A stretch of 64,000 nt of DNA from assembly GCF_039545035.1 (NCBI RefSeq), contig NZ_BAABRO010000004.1, positions 434,001 to 498,000 of the forward strand, given 5' to 3'. Under the pieces are notes generated by a model that saw only the letters and a list, made by a program, of their open reading frames with translations, ran no database searches and was not told the origin of the DNA. Positions 17,001-25,825 of the stretch are shown piece by piece. The stretch's first letter is position 1, and each line of letters starts with the position of its first letter. The translations under genes and the position numbers were made by a program. The stretch is from Novipirellula caenicola. Its GTDB lineage: Bacteria; Planctomycetota; Planctomycetia; Pirellulales; Pirellulaceae.

Positions 17001-19795
17001 TGCTCGTCATCTAGAATATTCACCACCGCGGATTGAATGCTGCCCAGTACCGCACCACTCGGATTGGACAACGAAACGGTGAAGGATTCCAGCGACTCGG
17101 CCTCGGCATCATCCAGGATGTCGATCACAATTTCGGCGACGGATTGATTGACGCCAAACGACAACGTTCCGCTTTTTGCGGTGTAGTCGCTGCCCGCAAT
17201 CGCGGTTTGGTTGGTCGTTTCGTAGCGAACCGACGCCACTTGGGACAGATCGCCGGTGCGGCGAACTTGCAAGACAACCTGGCCGTCTTTTTCACCAACG
17301 CTTACTCGGTTGCTGTTCAATACAAACGTGGGTGACGGTGGATCAATCGCTTGTTCGTCCACGTCCATTGCCCAAGAAACAATCCGATGCGCGTTGGGCA
17401 CGTTGTAGTTACTTGCCGTGAATCCGGCATAAAACTGGCTGCCAACCACCGCACGCAAATCGATTTGCGTCGTCAAGCTTGGTGACGTGGGGCGTTGATT
17501 GGTATCGGAAACGTAAACCGTCAATTCATTGGTGGTCCCGTCGTAATCGACCCAAGCATATTTGACCGAACCCGAATTCAGATTGGTCGGCGCGACCACA
17601 GCGGCTCGTTGATTTTGAAAGTCACCATTAAGTGTGACGGCAATTTCGTCATTGAATTGGTCCCATCCGTTTCGCCACGTATCAAATTCGATCGCGACGC
17701 TTCGTGAGATGCCACCATACCCGAGCCATCCTGCGCCACCGCCCAACGCACTGCTGCCGCTCGGCGAGTTCTGTAGCACGAACGCAAATCCGTCCGCGCC
17801 ACTGGCCCCCGCCCCGCCATTGATTTGAAAGGCAAAACTTGTTCGAAAGGAGGTATTCTCGGTGACGTTGATGGGTGAGTTAAAGAACGCCGATCCAACC
17901 TGGTAAGGCGAATCCGACGTCACCTGCAACGCGCCGCCCGTGATCGAGGCTCCGCCATTGAGTTTGACCGGGTCTCCCGATGCAAAGCTTGCGAAACTAG
18001 GAACGGCTTGTTCGTCATCGTAAATCGTCACGGTCGTTGTTTGTCGCGTCCCCAACACGCCGGCGTCGGGATCACTCAGCGACAGCCGAAACGATTCAGC
18101 CGATTCGGTTTCGTCGTCATCCAAGATGGTTAACTGCACTTGGACCACCGATTGATTGGCGGCAAAGTTGGCGATGCCACTGACCGCTGTGTAATCGCTG
18201 CCGGCGGTTGCCGATAGGTTGCTGCTTTGGTAACGCACCGAACCCGCCTGCGAAATGTCGCCGGTTCGCACAATTTGGAATTGGGTGGTCCCGGCCGATT
18301 CGCCCACCGAGATCTGACTCTGCCCGACCGCATAAGTGGTCACGCCTCCGATGCCGTAGTCATCCTGGATCTCCATCGACCACGAACCGATCTTATGAGC
18401 ATTGGGCAAGTTGTAATTGCTTGCGGTGAACCCGGCAAAGAAACGATCCCCAAGCTGCGATTGCAGGTCCACGTTCGTCACCAACGATGCCGTGTTCGGT
18501 TTGCTGTTGGAATCGGAAACAAAAACGCTTAGCGTGTTGGTCGCTCCGTCGTAATCGATCCACGCGTAGCCCACCGAACCGGAATTGAGGTTGATCGGCG
18601 ACTGCGACGCGGCGATTTGCGTTTTGAAGTCACCATTAAGGGTGACCGCAATTTCGTCGCTGAATTGATCCCAGCTGTTTTTCCAGGTATCAAGTTCGAT
18701 CACGACGCTGCGTCCGATGCCTCCATACCCCAACCAACCCGCGTTTCCGCCGACGGCGTCAGCTCCTTGAGGCGAGTTCTGTAGGACAAACGCAAGTCCG
18801 TCGGCACCACCTGCGCCCGATCCCCCGTTGATTTCGAACGAAAAGCTGGTTTGAAACGACGTGTTCTCGCTAAGAGTGACCGGGGTTGCGAAGAATCCCG
18901 ATCCTGCTTGGTACATCGCCGACGAGGTGAGCTGCAACTTGCCGTCGCCGCTGATCGAAGCCCCGCCATTGAGGTTTATGGAATCAGCCGACGAGAAACT
19001 GTTCAGATTCACCAACGACGTATTGACCGGCAGCGTGTGTTTGTAGCGTGCCAGCACGTTGGCTTGAAACGCGAGTCCCGATTCGATTTGGCCGATCGTT
19101 TTTTCGAGCGTCCAATTTGCTCCTTGCGTTCTTGCCCCGCTGGTGTCGATCGACGCGGCAACATCGGCGCCGGTCAATGCAGCGATGCTTCGCATCAACG
19201 CGTCGCCGCCACGGCCCGCCCCTACTTCACATCCGTACAACAGGATGTCCGCATCGGGTGTGAGCGAAAACGACCACTTGGCCAATTGATCCGCCCGCGC
19301 GTGAACCGCCGCGGCGTCCAGGATTTCACCCCCGAGTTGTAATTGTCCGGCGGCTCCGTGGCTGACAATATGAATCGACGCCACGTGATGTCGGCGGGCA
19401 AGCGTCTCGGTGATCTGTGAGATCGCGTCTTGATTGGCCGACAACAGCACGACTTCGGCATCCGGCGACGTGGCGTCGGCAAATAGATTGGCGTCCGCGA
19501 CGTCCGAATCGACAAACACGATGCAGCGTGACACGACCGATTGCCTCGCATCGTTGCCAGTGACGTGCCCTTTTCCGGCGACGTTCGTCGCGGCCAAGTC
19601 AGCCGGTGATGCCGCAGCGTTACCCGCCGGCGGTCCGACCTCGACAAAATCAACCGCGGTGCCGACGGCGGCACCCGCGTCGCCTGCGAGCAACACCCGT
19701 GGCTCTAAAGCAGCCAACGTCCAAGTCAAACGATCGCGACGCTGAGCCCGGCAACGGGTGGCGGGCAATTTACGACGTCGCAGCGGGGGAAGCAT
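14018..19795 (-). CDS. Giant secreted protein: DUF4347, four L-type-lectin-like and three Calx-beta domains, C-terminal glucose/sorbosone dehydrogenase
   Basis: A 1925-residue protein. Residues 1-45 are basic and end in ALEPRVLLAGD, the N-terminal motif common on large planctomycete surface proteins. Residues about 90-250 match DUF4347 (IVFVDSDVADANLF, IHIVSHGAAGQL, ILLYGCEVGAG). Then four copies of an L-type-lectin-like domain (about 265-485, 600-820, 935-1160, 1280-1495), each with GADGxAFVLQNS or a close variant, xLGYGG and SVxIExDTW, alternate with three Calx-beta domains marked by VGE or VNESAG starts and DDE ends. Residues about 1500-1925 form a glucose/sorbosone dehydrogenase-like beta-propeller (LGLRNPFRIAVDD, GWPYYEGG). 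ATG 19795 has GGAG upstream. Probably binds and perhaps oxidises extracellular polysaccharide; cell location is inferred. Confidence 0.88.
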   Translation of the reverse strand: MLPPLRRRKLPATRCRAQRRDRLTWTLAALEPRVLLAGDAGAAVGTAVDFVEVGPPAGNAAASPADLAATNVAGKGHVTGNDARQSVVSRCIVFVDSDVADANLFADATSPDAEVVLLSANQDAISQITETLARRHHVASIHIVSHGAAGQLQLGGEILDAAAVHARADQLAKWSFSLTPDADILLYGCEVGAGRGGDALMRSIAALTGADVAASIDTSGARTQGANWTLEKTIGQIESGLAFQANVLARYKHTLPVNTSLVNLNSFSSADSINLNGGASISGDGKLQLTSSAMYQAGSGFFATPVTLSENTSFQTSFSFEINGGSGAGGADGLAFVLQNSPQGADAVGGNAGWLGYGGIGRSVVIELDTWKNSWDQFSDEIAVTLNGDFKTQIAASQSPINLNSGSVGYAWIDYDGATNTLSVFVSDSNSKPNTASLVTNVDLQSQLGDRFFAGFTASNYNLPNAHKIGSWSMEIQDDYGIGGVTTYAVGQSQISVGESAGTTQFQIVRTGDISQAGSVRYQSSNLSATAGSDYTAVSGIANFAANQSVVQVQLTILDDDETESAESFRLSLSDPDAGVLGTRQTTTVTIYDDEQAVPSFASFASGDPVKLNGGASITGGALQVTSDSPYQVGSAFFNSPINVTENTSFRTSFAFQINGGAGASGADGFAFVLQNSPSGSSALGGGAGWLGYGGISRSVAIEFDTWRNGWDQFNDEIAVTLNGDFQNQRAAVVAPTNLNSGSVKYAWVDYDGTTNELTVYVSDTNQRPTSPSLTTQIDLRAVVGSQFYAGFTASNYNVPNAHRIVSWAMDVDEQAIDPPSPTFVLNSNRVSVGEKDGQVVLQVRRTGDLSQVASVRYETTNQTAIAGSDYTAKSGTLSFGVNQSVAEIVIDILDDAEAESLESFTVSLSNPSGAVLGSIQSAVVNILDDEQSLPNFASFDADNLITRNGSASVTGGRLQITSAAPYQAGSAFYNDAIELTSNTSFQTNFSFAINGGSGSSGADGFALVLQNSPQGLRALGGNGGWLGYGGIAKSVAIEFDTWKNSWDAFSDEVSVNLNGDFQNSIGAAASPINLNSGSVGYAWVDYDGTTNTLRVYLSENNQKPTTPTLVRNIDLAATLGNQFYVGFTASNYNLPNAHQILSWSLNLDVPDDPSNSGPGTFGLQSSQITVNESAGEAIVGVVRTGNASSAASINYQTYDKTGAQAATASADYLQTSGVLRFEAGQRYAEIRIPLLNDDLEEGLEAFVLTIDNPVNAELGVPRTATISILDDEQQLPSYVDFSSSEFINLNGNASLSGGYLQLTSNAAYQAGSAFYSNSIDVTSTSSFQTSFSFQMDQGWGSGGADGIAFVMQNSAAGSDAIGYGSYGLGYGGLANSVAIELDTWKNGFDKFGDEIAIVVNGNVQNALAQAPAPINLNSGGVYYAWIDYNGDSNVLAVYVSDTPEKPGLANVRATIALDQIVGNQMYVGFSAADYDRPNRHRIASWWMNSQTPVADPGVLPTGEIQTKIVHSGLNQPTAIDWSDDGRNLYVSEKAGVVKVYRDAQRVSDPIIDISRIVNNVSDRGLLDVAVHPDLENNPYMYLLYTYDPPEVWNHVGNGLAGPDGTGNRVGQLMRITLDETTNFTTMVAGSETILLGNASTWDNFNAFTNSVTNMAEPPAGQNADGSYIQDFINSDSTTHSIASLEFAPDGSLFVSIGDGASYNQMDPRAVRVQDIDSLSGKVLRIDPVTGQGLSDNPFFNGDADANRSKVYQLGLRNPFRIAVDDATGRLFIGDVGWTTWEEINTGDPGTNFGWPYYEGGQGYNIVTPGGYLGLPAGQQFLANGGEATPSIIALSHAGDGINAIVMGDVIRGGDLGLLYEGDIIFNDLGQGIVRRASVDADGNVTDVSVFTTGAQYVVDMRQGIDGEMYFVDLLDGQIGRWEVV
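15310..19010 (-). repeat. Lectin-Calx-beta module repeated within the giant gene
   Basis: A unit of about 1 kb (lectin domain plus Calx-beta domain) occurs three times in tandem, and a fourth lectin copy follows without a Calx-beta domain. Units begin near 19010, 18000, 16990 and 15970. They are clearly related at both DNA and protein level but have diverged, so the duplication is not recent. Confidence 0.8.
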
Positions 19796-20081
19796 GGCGT
19801 TTGACTCCAAAAAGCACAAACTAAATCGAAAGGAGGGGCAAGCGATCGGATAAGAGCGAATTCGCTTGTTATAGCGAATTTTCCGAGATCTTATTGTCAC
19901 CCAACATGACACTCACCAAAACAACGAAAGTCAAGTTTTTTGTTCAAGCAATCGGCATATTCCAGACGAAGCTGACCGTTAGGAAGCGCGCGACCGCTAC
20001 TTTCAGAAAGACGCGTCCGACTGACAACATCGGTGTGCTCGATCGCGGCAAATTCGCCAGAATGGCTGAAGTGAGACAAGG

Positions 20082-21227
20082 ATGTATGACTACGTAATCG
20101 TCGGAGCCGGATTCTTTGGTTCGGTCTTCGCAAGACGGATGACCGACGCGGGTTCAAAGTGTCTGGTCATCGAAAAACGAAGCCATATCGCGGGAAACTG
20201 CTATACCGACAACGTCGATGGCATCCACGTCCACCAATACGGCCCGCATATCTTTCATACCAACGACGAAGGCGTTTGGAACTTTGTCAATCAGTTCGCA
20301 CGCTTCAGTCGATTCAGCTATCGGCCCAAAGTCAATTTCCGGGGGCGGATGCTCTCGTTTCCAATCAATTTGACAACACTGAATCAACTGTGGGGCGTCA
20401 AAACACCACAGGAAGCGGAGCAGCGATTGGCCGCGGAACGCGTGCCCATCGACGCCCCTGCCAATCTCGAAGAATGGGTGTTGTCGCAAGTTGGCCAGGA
20501 AATCTACGAAACGTTTGTGTACGGCTACACCAAAAAACAGTGGGGCCGCGAACCCAAAGAATTGCCCAGCTCGATCATTCGCCGCTTACCGATTCGATTG
20601 ACCTGGAATGATGACTATTTCAACGATCGATTCTGCGGGATTCCCGAAGGCGGTTACACCCAACTGTTCAAGAACTTGTTGTCTGGGATCGCCGTGGAAA
20701 CCGATGTCGATTTCCTGAGTGATCGTGACCGTTTCGAATCGCGTAGCAAACGCATCGTCTACACCGGTCCATTGGATCGATTGTTCGAATACCAGCTGGG
20801 CGCCCACGATTGGCGAGGCCTACGATTCGAGCGACAAGTCATCCCCGTGTCCGATTACCAGGGCATCGCAGCGATCAACTATACCGACGCCGAAACGCCA
20901 TACACGCGGTGCGTCGAGCACAAGCATTTTGATCCCGTCCAAAGCGATCATACCGTGATCACCCACGAGTACCCTGCGGATTGGAAGGTGGGCGATGAGA
21001 TGTATTACCCCGTCAATAACGATCAAGGCGAACGATTGCAGCAGCGTTATGTCGACATGTTGCCGGACAACTATTTGATCGGGGGACGCTTGGCAACGTA
21101 TCGCTATTACGACATGCACCAAGTGATCGCGTCGGCAATGCACTTAGCCGACAAAGAGATCACGCGTCGTTCGGGACGCATCCTGCAAATCCCCAAGCAT
21201 GCATCGCCCACGCGGCGAGCCGCCTGA
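20082..21227 (+). CDS. glf: UDP-galactopyranose mutase
   Basis: A 381-residue flavoenzyme that interconverts UDP-galactopyranose and UDP-galactofuranose. The N-terminal Rossmann motif is VIVGAGFFGSVFARRM; EKRSHIAGNCYTD and YGPHIFHTNDEGVW are the UGM hallmarks, with FVYGYTKKQWG in the middle and the C-terminal GGRLATYRYYDMHQVIASA. It suggests that a galactofuranose-containing surface glycan is made. The start codon directly follows GACAAGG. It is first in a short plus-strand group with the unrecognised gene at 21302. Confidence 0.96.
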   Translation: MYDYVIVGAGFFGSVFARRMTDAGSKCLVIEKRSHIAGNCYTDNVDGIHVHQYGPHIFHTNDEGVWNFVNQFARFSRFSYRPKVNFRGRMLSFPINLTTLNQLWGVKTPQEAEQRLAAERVPIDAPANLEEWVLSQVGQEIYETFVYGYTKKQWGREPKELPSSIIRRLPIRLTWNDDYFNDRFCGIPEGGYTQLFKNLLSGIAVETDVDFLSDRDRFESRSKRIVYTGPLDRLFEYQLGAHDWRGLRFERQVIPVSDYQGIAAINYTDAETPYTRCVEHKHFDPVQSDHTVITHEYPADWKVGDEMYYPVNNDQGERLQQRYVDMLPDNYLIGGRLATYRYYDMHQVIASAMHLADKEITRRSGRILQIPKHASPTRRAA

Positions 21228-21301
21228 TTGCCAAACCGGATCGTCCATCCCCAATGGCGAACATCACACGACGCACAATGCGAAATTGTGGAGAACGAAA
21301 A

Positions 21302-22231
21302 ATGCCGCATGATCCCAGCCAATCGACGCCGCTCCACCGCGCGGTGCCACCCAAAATTTCACTTGCCAATCGGTTCTCGGCGCTGAAGCATCGGCTACAA
21401 GGCAAACCGAATGTTCGCCCGATCGGCAATTATCCCAGCTCGATTGTCGATACCCAAGGATGTGAATTTGGCTACGAGATGTTTTACCACGTACCGTACG
21501 CCTACCATCTCGCGAAAATCGGTTGTCTGCAGCGCACGGTCAGCTGTTTAGGCACCAGCTGCTTCTACTTTTTTTCGCCGGACCATCGCGAATTATATGA
21601 CCGACGGCAATTCGTGAAGTACATGGATTCGATTGCTCAAACGCCGCACGAAAGCCCCGTTGCGAGTCGTTGGGAACCGCCAAACTTTGCCGCCCATTAC
21701 CGCGACAAAATCGAGCTGAGTTTTGCCAAACCGTTGTTACTGATCTTCAACAAATACAACATCGAATGGGATCATCCGCCCATCAACTTTTTGTCCAAAC
21801 CGTTCCTTGACCGGGTTGTTCAAAAGGCAAGCGATCGATTCAGCATCATTTACTTGCGTCCGACGGCCCACATCGTTCACGACCACATGCCAGTCGGAAA
21901 TTTGAACGAAAAAGAACATCTACGCGAACAGGGCGTGGTGCTCGCCGAAGAGCTTTACGAAAACTATCGACACATTTCGTTCAATGAATTCCAACTTTGT
22001 CTGCTTGCGAATTCGCAGCACAGGATTTCGGTCCAAGGCGGTGCCGCCTACATGAACGCGTTGTTCCCCGGGCAATTGATGTTGTTACATCGCTATGGTG
22101 GCGAACAGTTGCATGGTAACTATGTCGATTTCCCACGGATGGGTGTCACCGATTTTACGGTGCACAACAACGAGTTCGACATGTTGGAACGACTTGACCA
22201 CTTCCACTACTCGGCCCGCAGTGCTGCGTAA
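21302..22231 (+). CDS. Unrecognised protein next to glf, possibly glycan-related
   Basis: A 309-residue soluble protein with no family I can name. Aromatic residues are frequent in the first half (CEFGYEMFYHVPYAYHLAK, CFYFFSPDH). Near residue 250 there is an ISVQGGAAYMNALFPG segment that resembles the nucleotide-sugar-binding loop seen in some glycosyltransferases, but this is weak. ATG 21302 is chosen because GGAG lies eight bases upstream; an in-frame ATG at 21254 has no such site. It follows glf by 74 bases, so co-transcription and a role in galactofuranose glycan assembly are plausible but unproven. Confidence 0.6.
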   Translation: MPHDPSQSTPLHRAVPPKISLANRFSALKHRLQGKPNVRPIGNYPSSIVDTQGCEFGYEMFYHVPYAYHLAKIGCLQRTVSCLGTSCFYFFSPDHRELYDRRQFVKYMDSIAQTPHESPVASRWEPPNFAAHYRDKIELSFAKPLLLIFNKYNIEWDHPPINFLSKPFLDRVVQKASDRFSIIYLRPTAHIVHDHMPVGNLNEKEHLREQGVVLAEELYENYRHISFNEFQLCLLANSQHRISVQGGAAYMNALFPGQLMLLHRYGGEQLHGNYVDFPRMGVTDFTVHNNEFDMLERLDHFHYSARSAA

Positions 22232-22337
22232 CGCATGATCGGGGCTAACGCGTTTAGCCGACTCCAACACACACGTAGTTTGGGCCAATGCGAAACGGCG
22301 GCAACCGATTCTGCCGCTCTGCCCTCGGTTTGCGGTA

Positions 22338-22390
22338 TTGGTTCGATCGCCTGGTTCGGTCGGCTTGGTTCGATCGCTTGCTTCGGCCGA
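22338..22390. repeat. Two tandem copies of a 27-bp unit
   Basis: The unit beginning TTGGTTCGATCGC occurs at 22338 and again at 22365 with a few substitutions, in the gap between two convergent genes. The period is a multiple of three and open frames cross it on both strands, but no convincing gene covers it. Confidence 0.6.
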
Positions 22391-22452
22391 TTGTCAAGCG
22401 AGATTGGTTGCGACGACCATGTCGCCCAATCAGCGTAAACCAATCACAAGCG

Positions 22453-23376
22453 TCAAGCGGCGTGACGATCCGAGGTTACGTACTGCCGAGCAAACTGGAT
22501 CACGTGGCGGAACCGCAGCTTGCCGCGACTGAACATCATCCGATCGGTCGCCAGATCTTTTTCGACCGAACGGCTGACGTATTTCGGATGCTCGAGCGTC
22601 TTAAATTCGTAAGTGGGCAAATTCTCAAACGGACTTGAGTGCGAAGTGTGAGTCGCGTCTTCGCCGAATCCAATATTGGACACCAAGTTCTTGGTCGGCA
22701 GTGCGGTCAAACCGTGGTTCATCCAACACGCCAACAACCAAGTGAAATCCCAGGTGTCGATTTTTCCTTCGTGCACGCGGTTGAACGTTCGCGTCCAATA
22801 ATCTCGTTCGCTCAACGAGTGACAAACGGTCTGCAGACCACCGCGGTCACGAAACTCGGGCCATGCCTCGAGCGTGCCTGCGTAATGTTGCCAAGCGCGG
22901 CGCCACGTCGCCCAACCCCAGCAGTGCAAATATTTCGAGAAGTAATAGGAATCCGCTGGGTCAAGTGGCCCTCGCTGGAAATTATCGCCGCTGATCGCCA
23001 TCACGCGGGTGTCATCTTGATAGCGATCGAGTAGTTCGTTGCAGAAGCGGAAAAACGTTTGGTTGGGGACGCAATCGTCTTCCAAAATGATCGCCTGTTC
23101 GACCTGCTGAAACACCGCCGTGATGCCGCTGCTAACCCGCTTGGCGCAGCCCAAATTGTGATCCGAATAGATCCGTGTGACCTCGCACGGCCAATCAACC
23201 TGTTCGGCAATCTGCCGTGATTGTGCGACCAATTCGGCTTCGCCATCCCGATCGTCTCGGGGACCATCACTGATGATGAACAAGTCCTTTGGACGAGCCA
23301 TTTGGATCGCTTGAAACGACTGCCGTGTCTGCACAGGACGATTGAATACGATAAAGGCGACCGGTGTGTCGAGCAT
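22453..23376 (-). CDS. GT2-like glycosyltransferase (HlpA-type annotation)
   Basis: About 307 residues. The N-terminal strand PVAFIVFNRP, followed by FIISDGPR and the metal-binding EDDCVPN, is typical of family 2-like glycosyltransferases, often annotated as hemolytic protein HlpA. A conserved block HCWGWATWRRAW follows near residue 150, then WDFTWLLACW. It would transfer a sugar from a nucleotide donor during surface glycan synthesis, consistent with glf nearby. ATG 23376 starts right before the first strand; ATG 23454, with a G-rich stretch upstream, is an alternative giving 26 extra residues. It is convergent with the glf group. Confidence 0.8.
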   Translation of the reverse strand: MLDTPVAFIVFNRPVQTRQSFQAIQMARPKDLFIISDGPRDDRDGEAELVAQSRQIAEQVDWPCEVTRIYSDHNLGCAKRVSSGITAVFQQVEQAIILEDDCVPNQTFFRFCNELLDRYQDDTRVMAISGDNFQRGPLDPADSYYFSKYLHCWGWATWRRAWQHYAGTLEAWPEFRDRGGLQTVCHSLSERDYWTRTFNRVHEGKIDTWDFTWLLACWMNHGLTALPTKNLVSNIGFGEDATHTSHSSPFENLPTYEFKTLEHPKYVSRSVEKDLATDRMMFSRGKLRFRHVIQFARQYVTSDRHAA

Positions 23377-23579
23377 GGCGATTGCGAAACAGTGAGGCGA
23401 ACGAGTTTTAGATGGGAACGACCATCGTTGTCCCTCCAATTCCACTAGGTTCATCGGCCAAATCCCCCCCCTACCATCACTCCATCTTGCCAAACCGGCA
23501 CGATCGACAGGACCGTCAAAGTGAAAATGCTTGCAAACTAAATTTTGTTTCGCGGCGTTAACCGCGACCTAGGCTTCAC

Positions 23580-23596
23580 GCAGGAGGATTTCCTGC
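23580..23596 (+). promoter_or_regulatory. Hairpin holding the Shine-Dalgarno site of the PilM/PilN-like gene
   Basis: GCAGGA (23580-23585) pairs with TCCTGC (23591-23596) around a 5-nt loop, so most of the AGGAGG ribosome-binding site is in the stem and the start codon ATG 23598 follows at once. A second 5-bp hairpin (CGCGG/CCGCG) precedes it at 23551-23566. Access to this site could limit translation of the whole operon. Confidence 0.5.
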
Positions 23597-23597
23597 A

Positions 23598-25115
23598 ATG
23601 ACGAGTCCGTCATCCCAACAAAAAAACGACATTGAACGCGGCAAGCTGTTTGGTTTGTGGATTGAAAACCGAATGGTTCAAGTTGCGATCGCCACCCCGA
23701 TCCAAGGGGAACGCTATCGGCTTGAAATTGACGCGATTCGCTGTCCGATGGCCAACGGCTGGTTAACCGCGTCGCATGCTTCGGCCTTTGCCGACGCGAT
23801 TGCCACGTTGGTCGATCGTCATGACATGCGTCGTGGCACGGTTTGTTTGTCGTTGGATGGGGACATTTGCGTCAATCGAATCACGCTCGGTACGTCCGAC
23901 ACGGTCGACCATGAATTGTCGACGCTGCAACATCGCGTGCCACGCTATCTGCAATTGGGGCCAGGCCAAAAGGTCACCGGATTGCAGCGAACTCGCATCG
24001 ATTCGCAATCCGACTACGCCGCTACCAGCGTGGCAAATGAATCGGTCATGCGAATGATTTACGACACACTGCGTGAAAGCGATATCGAAGTCGCCTGGGC
24101 GGAACCTTCGTTGATCAGCATGGCTCGATTGATCGGCCACACCAGCATCGATTCCCCTCATCCGCAATTGATCGCCGATGGAACGGGGACACGCTGGAAC
24201 GTGGGAATCATTCATGAAGGGCGGCTGATTCTGGATTACCGTCCGGCAACCGCCAAAACGGTCGAAGCGCTGCAGGCGACGTTGGACGGGCACATTTCCC
24301 GACTACAACGTTTCTGTCATCGCCACTTGGGGATCGACGGTGGCGGACTGAAGACACTATTGATTTGCGGCACCGCAGAGAAAGTCATCGATGCCGCGGA
24401 ACGGTTTCGCCGCAGCGTCGAATTTGACGCGGTCGTCCTCCGGGTTCCCCCGTGCCCGCAACTGTACGACATCAGCAGCGTGGATTGTGAATCGCACTGT
24501 GTTCCCGCCGTCGCTTCGGTGCTGCCGCTGATGCTTGGTGTGACGGTCGATCAAGTTCCCGATCTGCTTCGTGATGTCCGCCGAGCTCCCGAGCTTTCGC
24601 TGCCCGCTCAATTCCTGCGTGTCGCATGGCCTGCGTTGGTGGCGGCTTTGTTTCTCATACTCAGCTTCAGCTTGCTCGGTCATGCTCGCCGTCACGCGGC
24701 AGATTTGAAACAGGGGACCGAACAGGTCCAGGCTCAGGTGGTTGCCACTCAAGCACGGATGACCGACCTGGCACGCAAACGAGAATGGCTTGAACATCTC
24801 AGGACCGTTGAACGTCATTCCGCCGAAGTCGATTGGATGGCGCTGCTGCGTCAGATCACACAATGTTTACCGGATCTGGCGAAATTAAATGAATATCGAA
24901 TCGAATCGGGTTCGCATGTTCGGATCGAGGGCACGGTGCTCGAAGAGCGCGTGGTGTACGAAATCCTCGAACAATTGCGACAATTGCCTGAGGTTAGCGA
25001 AGTGGCGCTGCATTCCACCACGCCCGAAGCGAATTCCGAAGCGACCCGATTCTCGATTCGTTTGACCATGACTCCGCGTCACCCCCACTCTGTGGAGCCA
25101 GCACAACATGAATAA
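23598..25115 (+). CDS. PilM-PilN-like (GspL-like) fusion, inner-membrane assembly platform protein
   Basis: A 505-residue protein. Residues 1-330 resemble a PilM/GspL actin-like domain without an obvious ATP-binding signature. A single transmembrane helix (LRVAWPALVAALFLILSFSLL, about 338-358) is followed by a coiled coil and a ferredoxin-like PilN fold (ITQCLPDLAKLNEYRI...VRIEGTVLEERVVYEIL). In type IV pilus and type II secretion systems these parts form the inner-membrane platform. Here both are in one chain. It overlaps the next gene by 8 nt. The strong AGGAGG site is in a hairpin. Confidence 0.8.
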   Translation: MTSPSSQQKNDIERGKLFGLWIENRMVQVAIATPIQGERYRLEIDAIRCPMANGWLTASHASAFADAIATLVDRHDMRRGTVCLSLDGDICVNRITLGTSDTVDHELSTLQHRVPRYLQLGPGQKVTGLQRTRIDSQSDYAATSVANESVMRMIYDTLRESDIEVAWAEPSLISMARLIGHTSIDSPHPQLIADGTGTRWNVGIIHEGRLILDYRPATAKTVEALQATLDGHISRLQRFCHRHLGIDGGGLKTLLICGTAEKVIDAAERFRRSVEFDAVVLRVPPCPQLYDISSVDCESHCVPAVASVLPLMLGVTVDQVPDLLRDVRRAPELSLPAQFLRVAWPALVAALFLILSFSLLGHARRHAADLKQGTEQVQAQVVATQARMTDLARKREWLEHLRTVERHSAEVDWMALLRQITQCLPDLAKLNEYRIESGSHVRIEGTVLEERVVYEILEQLRQLPEVSEVALHSTTPEANSEATRFSIRLTMTPRHPHSVEPAQHE

Positions 25116-25767
25116 TTTGAATAGCCGGGCAACCCGAGCAATCGTCGCGAGCGTAAGTTTGCTTGCGATCATCGCGATAGGTATTCCATGGGTCGATGAA
25201 TACTTTAGGCTGCGTAGTGAAGCACGCGAACTTCGTGCGATGGATGGTCAGTTCAGGTTAGTGCAAAACAATCAACAACGTTTACGCGAACTTGAACACC
25301 GCATCAGCACCGACTTGGTCTCTCATCTGAATCGTTCCATCGATCCCGAAAAAAGCCAAGAGGTTCGCAGCACCTTGATCGCGATCATTCGCGATGCAGG
25401 AGGACGACTACGAAGTCTCGAAATTAGCAAGGGACGTGTCCGACCGTGGGCCATCGAAAATGATGATCCTCGAGAGGAATCGCCTCCCCAATACAGTGAC
25501 GAATCGGATTACATCTTGCATACTCACGAAATTGAGTTGCGAATTGATGGGTCCCTCGAAAAGGTAACCCAAATCCTGCAGGGCATCGCCAAGCAGGGAT
25601 GGTACATGACGACCAACAGCATGGTGATGATGCCCACGGAAGGGGATCTGCCGGTTGTCGCGTCGGAGATGCGATTGATTGTGTTTGGGCTTAGCCCCAA
25701 ACCAATCGAAGACGAAGATGAAGACGAGTTCGCTCGTCACCCCCGGGGCATTCGACATTTTTACTAG
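25108..25767 (+). CDS. PilO-like (GspM-like) inner-membrane protein
   Basis: A 219-residue protein with one N-terminal transmembrane helix (residues about 11-30, IVASVSLLAIIAIGIPWV), a coiled coil rich in Arg/Gln and Leu, then a small alpha/beta domain (VRSTLIAIIRDAGGRLRSLEIS...LRIDGSLEKVTQILQGI). This is the layout of PilO/GspM, the partner of PilN/GspL in the assembly platform. Sequence identity to known PilO is not obvious, so the call rests on layout and context. A strongly acidic patch (EDEDEDE) lies near the C terminus. Confidence 0.7.
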   Translation: MNNLNSRATRAIVASVSLLAIIAIGIPWVDEYFRLRSEARELRAMDGQFRLVQNNQQRLRELEHRISTDLVSHLNRSIDPEKSQEVRSTLIAIIRDAGGRLRSLEISKGRVRPWAIENDDPREESPPQYSDESDYILHTHEIELRIDGSLEKVTQILQGIAKQGWYMTTNSMVMMPTEGDLPVVASEMRLIVFGLSPKPIEDEDEDEFARHPRGIRHFY

Positions 25768-25825
25768 ACCACGTGTATCCGCTAACGTAATGCCGACCAG
25801 AACTAGCTGAATCAACACAAATGCC

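Noticed and set aside
22207-22443. Two opposing open frames over the 27-bp repeat
   Set aside because: Low-complexity translations that only reflect the DNA repeat; no ribosome-binding site and overlap with neighbours.
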